The notes: a model not told the origin generated them from the sequence alone. A DNA stretch of 64,000 nucleotides from Plectrocnemia conspersa (GCA_009617715.1 VTFK01000325.1:62001-126000); one strand, 5' to 3'; counted from the stretch's first letter, positions 9,791 to 25,100 are shown. A program made the numbers and translations.

Positions 9791-12530
9791 CGAATGTATA
9801 CATATTTTATGTCGTTATTGCTCTCTTATTGAATTCAATTTTGTGCGACAAATCAATATAAATATGCTAATGTCGAAAAAATGTATGTAAAAAAATGCGT
9901 AAAGGACAAAATAACTTTTGAACAAAGCGTTGAGGTGTATTATATATTTTTTTCATTTCATTTGCTCTGGATTGCTATGAATTCAATTTTCTTATTTGTT
10001 TTCTAAGAAAAGCCTCGATGCAGATTTATTGTATTTTCTTTGTAGGATCATGCGTATTCAGCATCTTTTTATCATAAAGAAAATGTTTTAGTATGCTATA
10101 CATAAATTACATTCTTTAATATTTAAGGACAGTAACTCAAAGTATTTTTGTTTTAGTATTTCTAAAAATAGATTGTTTTTAATATAAAATTTTAATAGAA
10201 AAATAGTAATAATGTTTTATCAAACATAAGTTTTTGGTTTAAGCTCGCAATAAATTTGAGATACTTAAAAAAATTCTTTGCTTTGATTAAATTGTTTTTT
10301 TAATTTTAATTATTTCACCAAACAGTAAAATAAATTAAACATATTGTAGCATTATTTATTATTTGTGTTAATATAATATATAAACAGAAAAAATAACACA
10401 GTGTGACAAGATTGTACATCTTGTGGTTAACAGTGAATTTATTGCAGTTTTAATATCGCAACCAAAACTTAAAGTATGGCATATAGATTGTATTTATTAA
10501 TTTAGGTTATATTGATATTACAAATAAAAGTAGCACATCTTTTGGTGCGTCATTTTATATAATAATAATGGCATACACGAATATTCCAAACAGCAAAAAT
10601 TCTGAATAAAGGCGATTGGTTCATTGTTAAATATATTTTACTTTATTATCTATCTGCTTAATATTTTTTCTATTTTCAAGTAACTATTTGTGTAATTATA
10701 TGAAATGTATCATACCAATGTAAGTTACTAATTTAATTGTAGATTATTTTTTAATTAAAATTCTAATAACATATGTTATATTTATATAAAGACATTAATT
10801 TTTATATATATTTACGTAATCTTAAATATACATACATATACATATATTGATTATCTATGATCAGAAATTTTGTAGTTCGAAATTTTCGTTTACGCAATAT
10901 TCACTGAATCATAATTTCACACCTTTAAATTTTATATTACAATAAAGATTTGTAGGAACTAAATTTTTAATTTCATTTTGATAAATATTTCCATAAAAAG
11001 CAGTTTTAAATAAAATATAATTTTTAAATGTCAGATGTTAAAAAATTAAAGCACATTGATGATATTTTTTATATTTTTCTAAGCAAGAAATATAAAATTA
11101 AAATAAAATTTTAGTAAATTTTAATAATAATATCCATTAAAGCGAAATTATTAAAACATGGTAGAAAAACGCCAAACTAATTCAACAGCTATTTATTATT
11201 TTATTAGCTATCCATTAGCATTCCATTAACCATTAGAGGATTAAATATAAGCTTTTTAATAACTACATTTTACCTGTCGATATAAAGCATTGCTATAAAA
11301 ACCATTTATTTATTTTGTTTGTAATACAATACGACGCATAAATTAATTATGGCGTCAATTTTTATTTAAATTTTATTAATTTTTACTTGATTAAAAGCGA
11401 GATAAAACAGCTGTTTACAATATTTAGGAATACCTGCATCTCTGTAAACGCTTTGTCAGAAATATATTATCACCCTTAATAAATATATTATTGAAATAAA
11501 AGTAAAATACAACGTGATTTTTTTATTTTATTTACTTAATATAAATTTTAAAATCAGTAAATACTGCATATAGTACTATGTAGTTTTTAAAGATTAGGTA
11601 GTAAGTCTGTGGTTGAGACACGTAGTTTTAGTATGACGGTTATGGGCGAAAAGAGACGTTAACGACCAACAAGCGCGTGGTCAGAATCGACATTCATATT
11701 TTTCAACCGCTTAGTAGATGTTTAAAAACTCTGACTTGAATCTCGCTGCTATATAAAGTTGACCTGTTAAATTCTACATCTATGTATTTTCGTATACATT
11801 TCACAAAATTATTTCAAGAAAAAATAATATATTAAGACTAGCTTTTTAAACAATGTTAAAACCAAATTAACCACAAATCAGCTGTCAGCTGTAAAAAATT
11901 GCCAATTCAAAATACAAACTTAAAAAAAAAACATTCTGTATAAGCTTTAAAGTATGTTAGGACTTCCATATTTGAGGACATCCCAGAGGCATTCCCACTT
12001 TACACAACCATGTGCCTTAGAACTGCTGGGCTCTTGAATTCTTAAAATTTTTCAATAATTTATCGACTATTGAGTATATTCGATAAATTATTGTTTATAT
12101 TGATTATATGGTCTCAAGATTAGGAATTATTAATATTTATTCCCTTGTATAAAATAGGATCTAATAAAAAGTACATATAATATAGAACAATTGCGCTTAT
12201 ATAAAAAGGAGAGTAAGGCTTCATGAGCTGTCATCAAATACTCATGGTTTTGGGGCGAAACTCAGGACTTAGTAATTTTATGGTTTCAAATAGATCTATT
12301 GTATGATTCGTATTTACATTTACTTTAATTTCATATTGAATAGTTTGTAATCAGTGCACATTGCACCATTAAAACTAGCAAATACAGATCTAATAAAATC
12401 TGTAATTCTGTTGACAATATATTTTAGAATATCTGCAATAATTTGACTCGTAAGATAAACATTGTTTTTACATATCTTAAATTGATATAAATTTTAATAT
12501 CAACACGCAATAACTGTACAAATTTATTTA
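9791..12530. other. AT-rich gene desert
   Basis: No gene. A small GC-richer patch at 11590-11760 carries one copy of the ACAAGCGCGTGGTC motif shared with 16.95 and 28.24 kb. A second mild patch at 11960-12040 shows nothing recognisable. Confidence 0.45.
11667..11700 (-). repeat. copy 1 of a dispersed CG-rich motif
   Basis: On the minus strand this reads CGATTCTGACCACGCGCTTG followed by TTGGTCGTTAAC. It matches 28243-28277 (plus) and, less closely, 16955-16995 (plus). CG-rich words of this length are improbable repeats in such AT-rich DNA. Confidence 0.7.
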
Positions 12531-13080
12531 CGATCAACCACACGCGACATATGTTCACACCGCCATTTCAAATCACATAAAACGTTTATGAAACAATTTC
12601 CAAAATTTATCACCAACAATTCAATACCTTTATAATATCCAATCGTGAATTCCCAAAATGATCAATATGCCATTAGTTTTAACCGTAAGACATCACGTCC
12701 GTCGCCACGCACGTGTTGGCGTAATTAACGAACACGTGTAACAAATCGTCCGATCGCTTTCAAAATACCCTACCATCACGATTCGGCCGTAAATAATTTG
12801 ATGGGCACACGGTAGCTAAGTACAAACACAGAGCACGTGCAGAATTTCTGGCAAAAAGTGAAAAATCGTGCTGAGAATTTGAGACGAGCTGCTTTTCACA
12901 GACGTTTGGGCTATTCTCTTTGTTTTTTAACAGAGGTTGATGCACGTCCGATCGAAAAATAGTAAAAAATGTTAATGTTTTTGCTATTTGACTGACGATA
13001 ACCAAGGGCTTATAGTTGCATCTTAGGACCAGCGATGTGAAATTTAGAAATATGAATTTATGTGTTTTTGAGGTACACAT
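12531..13080. promoter_or_regulatory. GC-richer island with three CACGTG E-boxes
   Basis: Perfect CACGTG palindromes occur at 12710-12715, 12733-12738 and 12834-12839. CACGTG is the classic site for bHLH and bHLH-PAS dimers such as Clock/Cycle or Myc/Max. A 106-codon minus-strand open frame (12760-13080) overlaps it but shows no domain. Regulatory role inferred from motif density and composition. Confidence 0.45.
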
Positions 13081-15120
13081 TTTTAAATACGACCTAAAAG
13101 TTAATGTTACAGATTTTTAAATATTAGTTTTATGAGTTCGAAAAGAACACTTAATTATATATAATTCATTCGCGTAGTTTGATATTCAACTAATTTTTTG
13201 ATTTGATAAATATTTAAATAGCTATAGCTTTGTTTTTGATTATACAATTTGCACTTAAATATTTTGACAGTTAAATATATTGCTTGTTTTAAAATTTATT
13301 AGGTAATAGTTTTAATAATATAAATTAAAACTATAGAAGTATATTTTTGTATAAAGTTTACTTTTACGTCATAAAAGTGAATTTAGTTTAACTTTAGTAA
13401 TATATTTTAATTGTATATTTTTATTTAAAGCTTTCATGTAAAAATAGTATCTTAAATTTAAAAAAAAACTTGGTAATTTATTAATCTAAAGTTGTAATAA
13501 ACATTTGAATTTAAGCTAATTTTTTAACAGAAAAAGTTTAGTTTTTTTCTACAAGAAATCATTTTAATACTATTTTGGTGACACGTTTGATTTTGTTATA
13601 AAAGTTTGGCCTCAAAGATAAAATGCCTCGATATTTATATGTAAAATTAAAATTACACCTAATTTTTTTCAATACCAGTAGTATTTTTTAGAACCCATTA
13701 ATTAATTTTTATTTAAAAGAAAACCAATTAAATTTAAAAAAATAAAATAATCTAGAGCTCAGTTTTTGGTTCTACAATATAACTTTATAAAAAGTTAATG
13801 TACAAATCTTGCTTTTCAATTAAATACAAAAAAGATTAATAAAATTCTTTGTAAAAAATCTAAAAAATCACAGTTAATTAGAAAAGACATTTTATAAATC
13901 TTTTATATTTAGAATGAAACATTAAGCTCGCAATGTTTATATTTTTGTAGTGCATATATTTCTGCGTGTAACGTCTTTTTACAGATAAATTAGTTAAATG
14001 TGAAATCGTTATAAATAAAAATAGTTCAAATAAATTAATTGTTGTTTAAAAAGCATCGATAAATGTTTATAAATTGTACTTGTACAATTGTTTTTTGATC
14101 CTATACATGTTATGATTTTAGTACAATATTTACTAAATAAAATGTTTGTTTTAGACCACAAAAACCAGTTTTAAAAATATTAATTGTCGAAATCGTTATT
14201 TTTGTTAAAAAAAACTTTTCTTAAGCATATTAATAAAATATCATAATTATACATATATTATAGTTTTATTTGTCCAAATATTAAAAATCTATTTCATTAA
14301 TGTAATGCATTAGCATGTAATCAGTAGTCAGTACATCGATGTTTAGTTAGTGTTGGCACGTAGTGTTGTAACATGTAATTTCCTTATATGAATAATAGTT
14401 TAAAGTTGAAAATAGCAGTTGCACTAGAAATGGCAGCTAAAATGCCATGTGCAAGCGTTACGTCGCTACTGTTCACCGCTTAGAAAGAGTTATTGTAACA
14501 AACAGACGCGTGTTTTTTTTTATTTATCGGCATTAATATTGGCATATCAACACAAGATGTCTCTTTTAATAATGCTCTCCATAGTGAAGAAGAATTGAGG
14601 TTTTAATATTTTTGGTTTTGTAATGTCGCACATAATAAAAACCTACAAGCTAGTTGATATTAAAACAGACATTTATATTAAATTATTTATTACTTTGTAG
14701 CTAGGGTCAATTTTTAATAATAGCGCAATTTTATAAATAAAAATTCTGCCTCCGACGACTATGACCTCAGGCTTACCATACAAAATCGTACGGACTATGC
14801 AATACCGACCCTTTTTCGGTTTTATAGTAAATATAACAAAAAAATTAAGCATTCTAGCAAGTAATATCTACAGCAATACAAATAATGTACAACACATGAA
14901 AATACATAATTTTAATCACAAAACTTAGATCAAAATAAATTAAATATGTACTATTTGTCAATCATTATCATAAACTATCATAAAAACTTTTTTTTTTCAA
15001 TGGTTTAATATAGTAAAATCTTATTGTATTTTTTTTAACAAATATTAATTATTAAAAAAAATAATGTAAAATTATTATGTATTTTTAATTAAAATATGTT
15101 ATTATATATATTATTAAAAA
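13081..15120. other. AT-rich gene desert
   Basis: Nothing recognised. A slightly richer patch at 14330-14500 has no distinctive motif. Confidence 0.45.
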
Positions 15121-15700
15121 ACTAGTGTGATTTTGTATGTTTTGCAGTTGGTGTCAATCTATTTTTGGAAAACATATCACCATCTTCATTCTACCCAAAA
15201 ACATCTCTTTTTCTCACACTTCCAAGCAATTCTCAAATTGTCTGCGTTCAAAAAATGAAACGGCAATAGCTCAGCAACCGGGAATTGGCAAGAAAAACCG
15301 GATAAACCGGCCTTAAAATCCGCCACAAAGCCACTAGAATTCTTCGGGTGAATAGAGCTCGCGAGGGATACGCGAGGATAATCCCGCGTTGATGTTTTCT
15401 GACGCTAAAGTGCGACCTCTTCCTGTCTCGTGGAAGGGAAGACTCCGCCATTCAAATCTTCGGGAAGGACCGAGGTCGAAATTGCCGGGTCTTCCTCCCA
15501 CCAACGCCTCCCTGAATAATTCCCGGGGAGATTTGCGAATAGCCCTTTGTGATTTTTCGCAATCACTTTTCCGCGGATTTTCTTCATTTACTCTGTCGGA
15601 TTTCTTTTATTTTTTCCTTTTTCTTCTTCTCGCCCATCATATTTCTCGCATCCCCGCGGGATAGCGGCCGACACCAGAAAAGATGAAAGCCGCTCTTTAT
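15121..15700. other. strong GC-richer non-coding island
   Basis: Among the most contrasting islands in the window. Overlapping open frames exist on both strands at 15248-15664, none with a recognisable domain, which is expected of GC-richer DNA with few stops. Two AACCGG words lie within about 12 bp near 15295-15310, resembling Grainyhead-type half sites. Candidate enhancer or conserved non-coding element. Confidence 0.45.
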
Positions 15701-18110
15701 TCTATTTCTCCAGATGCAATTTCAGAAGACAAAACTTTTTTTCTTGTGCTTTCATTCAAACTTCAACTTTACGCGTTTTGAGAGAGAATGTTCGCGTCAT
15801 TTGTTCTTCTTGAATAATTACAATAATTTGTATAATTTTCATGATGAATTTAAACTTTTTGCTAACGTAAAAAAATGTCTTTTATATAAATTGTATTTTT
15901 ATTCAGAAATGTTAAACAGCTAATGAAACATTTGTACTTTTAATGTAGGCAGTATCTAAAATATTAATTGCACAATAATTTTAGAATAATATTTTAATAC
16001 AATTAAACCTTATTTTTTATATATCCATTGAACAATATATCATATAATTTTTATATATATATATATTTTTTTCTATTATAATTTTTCTTAAAATAACTAG
16101 CAAAAAAATCGACTTTTAAATTAAATATTAAAAAAAGGTAGCCATAGATAGATTAATCATAATTAGGGGCTTAATTTATATTTTAAAGTTATTATCAAAG
16201 TCTTAAGTATAATAAATTAATTTGTATTTAGTGTTCTTCAATTTTACTAATATATATTTGTTTTTCACGCATTATAATTAAATTTTGGGTATTTTTAAAT
16301 TAAACAAATTACAGCATTTTCAACTACTTTTTCATATTGTATAGTGATTTATATTAATTCGATATTTTTCATAAATATTTATAAAATACAATAATCACAA
16401 ATAAAATATGTCCTGAGTTATTACGTATTCATGAGATTCACAAAATTAATAAATTTTATGTCAAGCAATAAAAACATATTTTGAAACCGTTTTTTATCAT
16501 ATTAAACCAGCCTAAAATAATAAAATATTATAATAATATGCTAATATTATAAATTGTTTGTATTTTTATTGAAGTACAGACAAGCTTTAATATATTTTTC
16601 ATGTGCTTCTAAAAATATAACATAATATAAATCCACTTTAACATCGCCATTCACACAAAATCTTATCACGAGATTCTATTGCTTTACACAAGATATAAAA
16701 CATAACAATAAATATACAAAAATAAGTTTTTAAATATTGCTGTTGTTTGCCGAAGGTTATTTAACGCGATTGACAATTAGAGTCAACAAATTTAATTTGT
16801 AAAATTCGTAAGCTGCATTTCATGTCTATCGTCTTTAATGTAATGTCTTTGCTCAATGTGTCTCCTATATATATATTAAGGCTATATACATGAAAAATCA
16901 AATTAAGCTATATCGTCGGTTAAGCATTTATTAAGCGATCGGAAAAACATGATGCTGATTTCGTCACACGCTTGATGACCGTTGGCCGTTAACCCACTAT
17001 CTTAGCCTTAAACATCACACATCAGATTTGGTCTTAACAAATGATGATTAATGAATATAATAAATACTACATTATTTATCTTCCATACATACAAAATAAT
17101 AAGGTTATCATAAAATAAATGTTAGTCGTGTTTTGGCTGTTGATACCTGAGTACGTATTTTGTTATATTTGTGTTGGTGCACATCTGGACTCTATATTCT
17201 AATATTTAAAAAAATTAGCACCTAAATTTTATTTAAGCTTTATTTTTAGAAATAAACTATACAGTCGACCCCCTTATAGCGTAGAGATTTGGACATGATT
17301 ATAGGAATATTACGTTATATGAATCTAGGCACTCATACAAAATTTGAGGTAAGGTTTTTTTAACTGTATCTTGCGAATTTAAGAAAATCAGCAAATCAAA
17401 CTTTTTTTATAAAACATCTATTTCTTACATATTTTAGATACATAATTAAATATAAATAACCGCTTATGTGTCATATTTATTAATTATTATATTTGAAATT
17501 TATTGTAAATTATTTTATTCGCTTACTTTTCTGTAGTTAAATTTGTTCGATTTGTCTCCAGTCACATTAATCCACGAGCCCTTGTTTTCCGGATCTTTCC
17601 AGATGGCAAAACAAAACTTTTCAAGTAGGGTGACTTTTTTTCTTTTCCTTCTTCTTTGAAAGAACAGACACATTCGACTGTAAACACATAAAATACGATT
17701 GAATTAGATATACGCATATCATATACATATATAAATATTAAACACAATAAAATTTCACAATGATAATTTCAAAACAATATGTAATATGGCTACAAAAATA
17801 TTTATATGATAAAATAATAATTTCACAATGATTCCTAAAAGCAATGTAGGATTTAGTGCTTTACTTTATTTATACTTATAATTCCCTAATCTAACTAGCT
17901 TAAAATTATTTCTGTTCGTCAAAGTTTTATATTACGTATTACACAATTTTATTTATTTAAGTACACCGTTATGTTTTTGTTATATATTTAAAAGGCGTTT
18001 GACATAGTTTAAAAATATATTTAACGCCTTAAGAATACATTGTAGTTATTATTAAAATTCTTGGATTAAAACCGGACAAACCTAATTTCAAACAGTTATA
18101 TAATTCATTT
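15701..18110. other. AT-rich gene desert
   Basis: No gene. It contains an (AT)n run near 16050-16066. A GC-richer patch at 16840-17040 includes the third, divergent copy of the dispersed CG-rich motif (16955-16995). GTCGACCCCCTTATAGCG near 17264 looks like the end of an old repeat, but no partner was found. Confidence 0.4.
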
Positions 18111-18410
18111 ATAATATAAACGTACAAATGGAAACGCTCGCGTGTACATAATTGGGTCGAACGCACCCTTTAAGGGCGTTCTGCGAGCAAAGGGCTCCAC
18201 AATGAATTCAATTTGGCCAAATGTTTACTGGTCACAATGAAACTTAACAAGAGCTTCCAACTTTATATTGGATTCCCTTTGGATCGGTTTCGACTCCCGT
18301 TTATCCACAATTCTCGCTCGCTACATCATCGCGCAAAACTAACAATAACAGTTTCTGTGTACACACATACAAACACAGATACATTGAAAATATCGTAGTA
18401 TTTTAACCCT
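18111..18410. other. GC-richer non-coding island
   Basis: Moderate GC rise, no domain in any frame. Possible regulatory DNA by composition. Confidence 0.35.
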
Positions 18411-19840
18411 TAAAGTGCCACATGCTTTCACTGACTTTTTGTTATTACTTTTCTGATAATCTGAGAAAGTGACTCAAATGACTAAGCAAAGTTTTGTTTT
18501 CATTTATTATACTTATCAAATAACTTAGTGTCACGTTAAATGTCCATTTATATCACTGTTATTTGAGAAAATGTCAAGTCGCTTAAGTTGATTGACCAAA
18601 TGTGTTTGACCGTTGCACTCACATTATGTTTATGAAACTGATATATTTACAAAAAAAATATATGAAAAAAAATTGTATTTAACCTAGTGCTCTTTTATTA
18701 AATCTCATAAATAAACATTAATAAATACTATATTATAACTAGCACAAAATTGAACTTTAATATCTCTCCTTATTTATTACGTAACGAAAATATGGTCACT
18801 GTACTTACTGTAAATACTTAAAATATAACTAACATAACATGCAAGTTTTAATGTCCTTCTATATAAATCAAAGTCATAAGTAATTTTTTTTTTATATATT
18901 TATAAATAAGGTATCTAAAATCATAAAAATATTTAAAAAAATTATATAAAAAATACAACCAGTTCAATTGTCTGTTTCAATGGTTTTAAAACTTCTAATA
19001 AAGCAATTGAGGGATTCAATAAAAAATTATAAAAATTACAATAAAAACCTTATGTTTATATTTTGGTAAAAATACTTTAGCACTTGCGTCATTTACGTAA
19101 ATTATTGTTTTAAGGCTTAATTAAGAATAAAGTAAAATAATTTTTATATGAATTACTAATAAACAAAAAATATTTTTAGGCTGTCTAACAACAATATTTA
19201 AATTATTTTTTTTTTTATTTGTTTCAGGTATGTTCAATCTTCAAACGTTGATCACATATTATTTTATATTCAGCATTATGTAAGTAACTTTTACTTTATA
19301 ATAATTCATAACCTGTCTGAATTTTAAATAAAAATATATTTAAGGGTTTTACAATGAGAACACTTATAAAGTGTTTTACTAATTAAAAAAAACTAAGAAA
19401 TATAAATTCGAATGTCGTAAACGATGGCATATAAAGTCCAAAATTAGATGAACCTCAAAATATTAATTTTCATCATATATTGATATTTAGTTTTAACCAG
19501 AATAATTACTAAACTGTGGTCGTCATTATATCGTCGATGCCAAAGTACTGTAATTTCGCAGAAGTAGCGGTACAAACGTCAAATATTGTCGCAAATTTTA
19601 TACTATATATTTGTATATACAAATACTAGGTTTCATCATATTTTATTGTTCGAATTACCATATTCTCCCTTAGATATTTTATTTAAAATAAAAAATAAGC
19701 TTTCACCAATCACACACTCATTAAAACTAATGACAATCTAGCACTCGTTAGTCTTAACCATAATTGCCCTACATACTGAATAACCCAGATTCCCATATAA
19801 CACATTCGCTGATTATTATTTAAAACGCTGACTTGGCAAA
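18411..19840. other. AT-rich desert containing a splice-junction-like site
   Basis: No gene. The notable item is the fused acceptor/donor at 19227/19228, listed separately. Confidence 0.4.
19206..19285 (+). promoter_or_regulatory. candidate recursive splice site (ratchet point) 1
   Basis: A T-rich tract of about 20 nt ends in GTTTCAG (AG at 19226-19227). GTATGT follows at once, so an acceptor and a donor are fused with no exon between. A strong donor, GTAAGT, lies at 19280-19285. Together they would define a 52-nt recursive-splicing exon. In Drosophila, long introns are removed through such sites. The alternative is a small ordinary exon at 19228-19279, or chance in T-rich DNA. Confidence 0.4.
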
Positions 19841-20160
19841 AGCTAAAAGGACAGGATTAGTAACACGTTCGCTATCTATTTTTTTTCTTCTTCGTTTAAT
19901 CTGGTAGACCATTACACCAGGACCACTTGACATCCCTTCGAATCGAACCCAATTATCCCGGAGCTGGCAGAACAAGAGCGGCCATCGACTTTTAATGGAA
20001 AAAAAACCCGGACAATATTTTTATACATTATGCAAGAGACTCGTTATTGATCTGGGTACGTAAAAAAGGTCGATGCTTCTTTCTCATCGCGTTTATATTT
20101 TTGAGGATCGTAACCCACATTCACCGCTTGGTTAGATTCTTTGGGTACATTTGACCGATC
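19841..20160. other. GC-richer non-coding island
   Basis: The composition contrasts with both flanks. No coding frame. A TTCGAATCGAACCC segment resembles a tRNA B box only in isolation. Confidence 0.35.
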
Positions 20161-20660
20161 TAGTACAATTTAAATATAAATTTTTAAAATACAATCTTTG
20201 CGTAAAATATTTTTGACCATTTTAATATATATAATTATAATCTAATATTATATTTCTCTACTAACATTTACAACTGATTTCTTATCACCTAAAATTTCTT
20301 TTGTATTTTTTTTACATACAATGTATTTAAATCTTTAAAAAATATATATATGTTATAGCTCTAAATTAAAAAATATAATTATTTCACAATTTTCTTATAT
20401 TAAAGATTTACAAATTTTGTTAAAAATAAATGAACTAATTTTATGTACAAAAACATTTCGACAAAAATACCTTTTCTAGTAGTATGTGCTAAATAAGACG
20501 CAATTATAGGTATAAAATTTTTTAAATTTGTGAGTTGCAAAAAAAATTTAACCGCTGGTAAGAGTAACTAGTGTTCGCTCTAGTAGCGTTAACTCTTCGA
20601 AAGGCGTAGGCTCAGTGATGCAGGCTCTTTAAAGGCATAGTTTCTGGTGGCGCTTATGGG
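20161..20660. other. AT-rich spacer
   Basis: Nothing recognised. A richer patch at 20540-20650 precedes the duplicated units. Confidence 0.35.
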
Positions 20661-20668
20661 GGTTATTT

Positions 20669-21141
20669 TTATTATTATGAATATTTATTATTGTCGGATA
20701 TATTAACAAAACAAACTTTAATCACAAATAAATTTACTTGTGTTAATAACTTACAAAGAAACAAGTTCGATTTTTATAAATCGTTTTAACCGACTATAAA
20801 AATGTTTTTTTTTGCAAAATGGAACACCACCGTGAAAAAAACTTTAACAAAATAAGTCACAAAATATGTGCTATAAATTATAAAAGATTAAAATATTTGT
20901 TACTCTTAAAAAATATTACGCGTGCATTCAGATTTTTCATCAAAACAGCTGTTTTTAATCTTCTCCAGCTAGTAACGGGAATTTGTTTAAAAACTCCGTT
21001 TTTTCAAAAAAAAAAACTACCTTTTGAAATTAGTCGTCCCGCAAAAAAAGGAGTGGGCAACAAAATCTTTTATGTATGGGGTCCGTGGAAAATACGAAAA
21101 AGTAGGCAATTAAGAATTATTTTCTTAGAATTCAGAATTAC
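20669..21141 (+). repeat. direct repeat unit 1 of 2
   Basis: Shares a long series of matching blocks with 21220-21563. These include TGGAACACCACCGTGA (20820 and 21324), AATAAGTCACAAAATATGTG, a GCATTCA-TTTTTCAT block, AATCTTCTCCAG, and GGGGTCCGT through TACGAAAAAGTAGG. A 123-codon open frame (20819-21190) covers most of this unit, but the matching frame in unit 2 is broken and no domain is recognised. The units are probably two copies of an unknown repeat. Confidence 0.75.
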
Positions 21142-21219
21142 TTTGTGTTGGTGGATTAACCGATTAAAAAATAATAGACATTTACACTAGTAATTCATAT
21201 TTAATTTTAGCAATTTTTT

Positions 21220-21563
21220 CTATTATTATTATTATTACGAATATTTACTATTGTCAGATTCATTAACTATACAAACTTTAATCACCGTTTTAACCGACTA
21301 TAAAAATGCTTTCTTTGACAATATGGAACACCACCGTGAGAAAAACTTTAATAAAATAAGTCACAAAATATGTGTTATAAATCACTAGTCACTCTTTAAA
21401 AATATTACTCGTGCATTCAAATTTTTCATTAAAACGGCTGTTTCTAATCTTCTCCAGTAGCAACAGTATTTTTTTTTAAAACTCCGTTTTTTTAAAAAAG
21501 CAAAAAATGTGTGGGGTCCGTAGATATAAATACGAAAAAGTAGGTAATTTAGAATTACTTTCC
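21220..21563 (+). repeat. direct repeat unit 2 of 2
   Basis: Partner of the preceding unit, shortened by internal deletions: block offsets fall from 504 to 438 bp along the unit. A TTA/ATT microsatellite run sits at its left boundary, so slippage or unequal exchange there may have produced the tandem arrangement. Confidence 0.75.
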
Positions 21564-21599
21564 ATATAGACACTTCTTAAAACACATTTTCAGATTAGT

Positions 21600-22115
21600 T
21601 TTATGTATATTCACACTTGAATTTCCATTTCGGAGCTTAATGCATCATAACTTAGAGAGTTCTCGAACCTGGTCTTCAATCAACAAGCAACCTAGCTTAA
21701 GGCCATCGAAGCCGCCGCTTCTCTCTTTAAATCCAGAGCAAACCCACTTCAGAGAAGCCAGCAGCCTATGGACGCATCCACAGTAAATTTTTCTTAATTA
21801 TTGCAAAACGAATAAAATAAAATCAATAACAACAAACTTTTTATTTACAAAAAAAGAATCTTCTAACCTGAAGATCTCATGTACTATACATTAAAAATAA
21901 GTTAAATATTTCAAAGTTTATAAACAATCTTTTGAGTTTATTTATAAATTTTACTACTTTGTTTTATTAGTATTATACAAATATTAGGGTGGAAAAATAT
22001 TATTAATTAATAACAACAATAGACTATTTGGATCACTACAATAGAAAAAAACGTAATAATTATTTGTGTATAGATTTTTATTAGAAATTTCCAGAAATAA
22101 AAAATAAATAATTTA
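21600..22115. other. small GC-richer patch, then AT-rich DNA
   Basis: 21640-21790 is GC-richer without coding content. The remainder to the hAT target site is AT-rich filler. Confidence 0.35.
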
Positions 22116-23597
<1,482 letters not shown>

Positions 23598-24860
23598 CTT
23601 AAAACGTAGCTTTCAATTATTTATATATGTTCAATGTATTATACTATTTTGCGTAAAATACAATTATATTTTTCTCTATAATAGTATCTTGACATATCTA
23701 AACCTTTTTAATATGTATTAGCTAAATCTATATTTTTGTAACGCTATATTATAAAATTAATTTTAAAAATTAATAAACTGACTTTTTTAGTTTTACATCA
23801 TATTTTATACTTTTATAATAAGTAATATACGATGTAAGGATGCGATCTTAAGCCTACCAAATTATCATTGTACCTTAAATTATTTTCACCTTGTTTCAAG
23901 AGCGAATGAGTGTGTCATTCATTTTTTTAAGTAAACTTTATTTTTTAAACCACGATTCAAAGATATATTTTCAAATGAGAATTTTGCTATATATATAATT
24001 TATTTTAGCATATATTAGACCTCTTAAGTACACATTTAAAATTAATTTAAAATATTTAATATTTATAATATTTATTATTATTTTCCATTGTAAAATTAAC
24101 TACGAATATAAACTTGTCACATATGCGCTTATCGATCACCTGGTCGCATATCTAGCTGTAACAGAAAAAGTGCAACATTATTGCAGTGTTATTAATAAGA
24201 CCACAGTCCTATTTTATTATTTTCCTTATAAAACATTCGTATAAATGTATGTATCAATATAAACTTTGTTTGTGTATCTTAGTGTGAGTATGAATTTTAC
24301 GACTTTAAATATAATTTCACAAAACTTTTCAGTAAAATCATATCTGAATATATTTTTAATAATGTGGATATGATCTTACTAGCAAAAATATAATTCAACT
24401 AGTGAAATTATATACTGCTCTGGACTGTTTATTAAACTCAATTTAAAATTGCGAAACGTTCATTTGCTACCTAATTTCAACTAACTAGCTATTTAACTTT
24501 ATTAAGGCCTAAGTTCAAATATTTTGCTTTTAACAGTTGATTGTCGGCCTACATAATTAAAAAAAAAAAATTAGTTGGGTACAGGATTTAAGAAATGACG
24601 TTCACAACCGTCAGTTCAAGAGCACCACATACGTCGCTTCTGTTGATAAAATTATGTTTTTTTTAAAATGTCATGTGTGGGGTTATATACATCTTGAAAA
24701 CAATAGTAAATCTATCATTGGAATACTGTTGAACATCTAAAATTAGTTTTAGCTAAATGAAAAGCGATACACTAATTTTATAAATAGTTTAATTGCTCAA
24801 AACTCTTGAAACATTACAATGATTTTGACCTAATCCCCGGAAAACGGTAATATGAGTTTG
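23598..24860. other. AT-rich gene desert
   Basis: Nothing recognised. Confidence 0.45.
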
Positions 24861-25100
24861 AGTGTTTAGCCAGCGTGTGGATATGCCCTTGGCGTTTCAT
24901 ACACGTAACGATTTTCGTAACGAGATCGTTGCCAGCGGTTACGAGGTTGACGTCGTTAGCCAAATTTAATTAAACATACCCATGCCGAAATAGGTTCTTA
25001 AGCGGCGACTACTATGGTTGTTTGGGACGACATTATCGGGACAAACAGCCGCTTCCTGATTATCCTCTGGGACCTTAATTTATACTCTTTGCATTGAACT
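24861..25100. other. GC-richer non-coding island
   Basis: Contains CGTAACGA twice, 12 bp apart (24904-24911 and 24916-24923), and further GTTACG and CGTTAG words. No coding content. Confidence 0.4.

Noticed and set aside
15248..15664. Overlapping frames in the 15.2-15.7 kb island
   Set aside because: Same reason: mutual overlap, no recognised family, no consistent splice signals.
17264..17340. GTCGACCCCCTTATAGCG as a transposon end
   Set aside because: No inverted partner or flanking duplication found nearby.
19895..19960. tRNA-like words on the minus strand (GGTTCGATTC and TGGTGTAATGGTCTACCA)
   Set aside because: On the minus strand the B-box-like word comes before the A-box-like word, the wrong order for a tRNA or a tRNA-derived SINE head.
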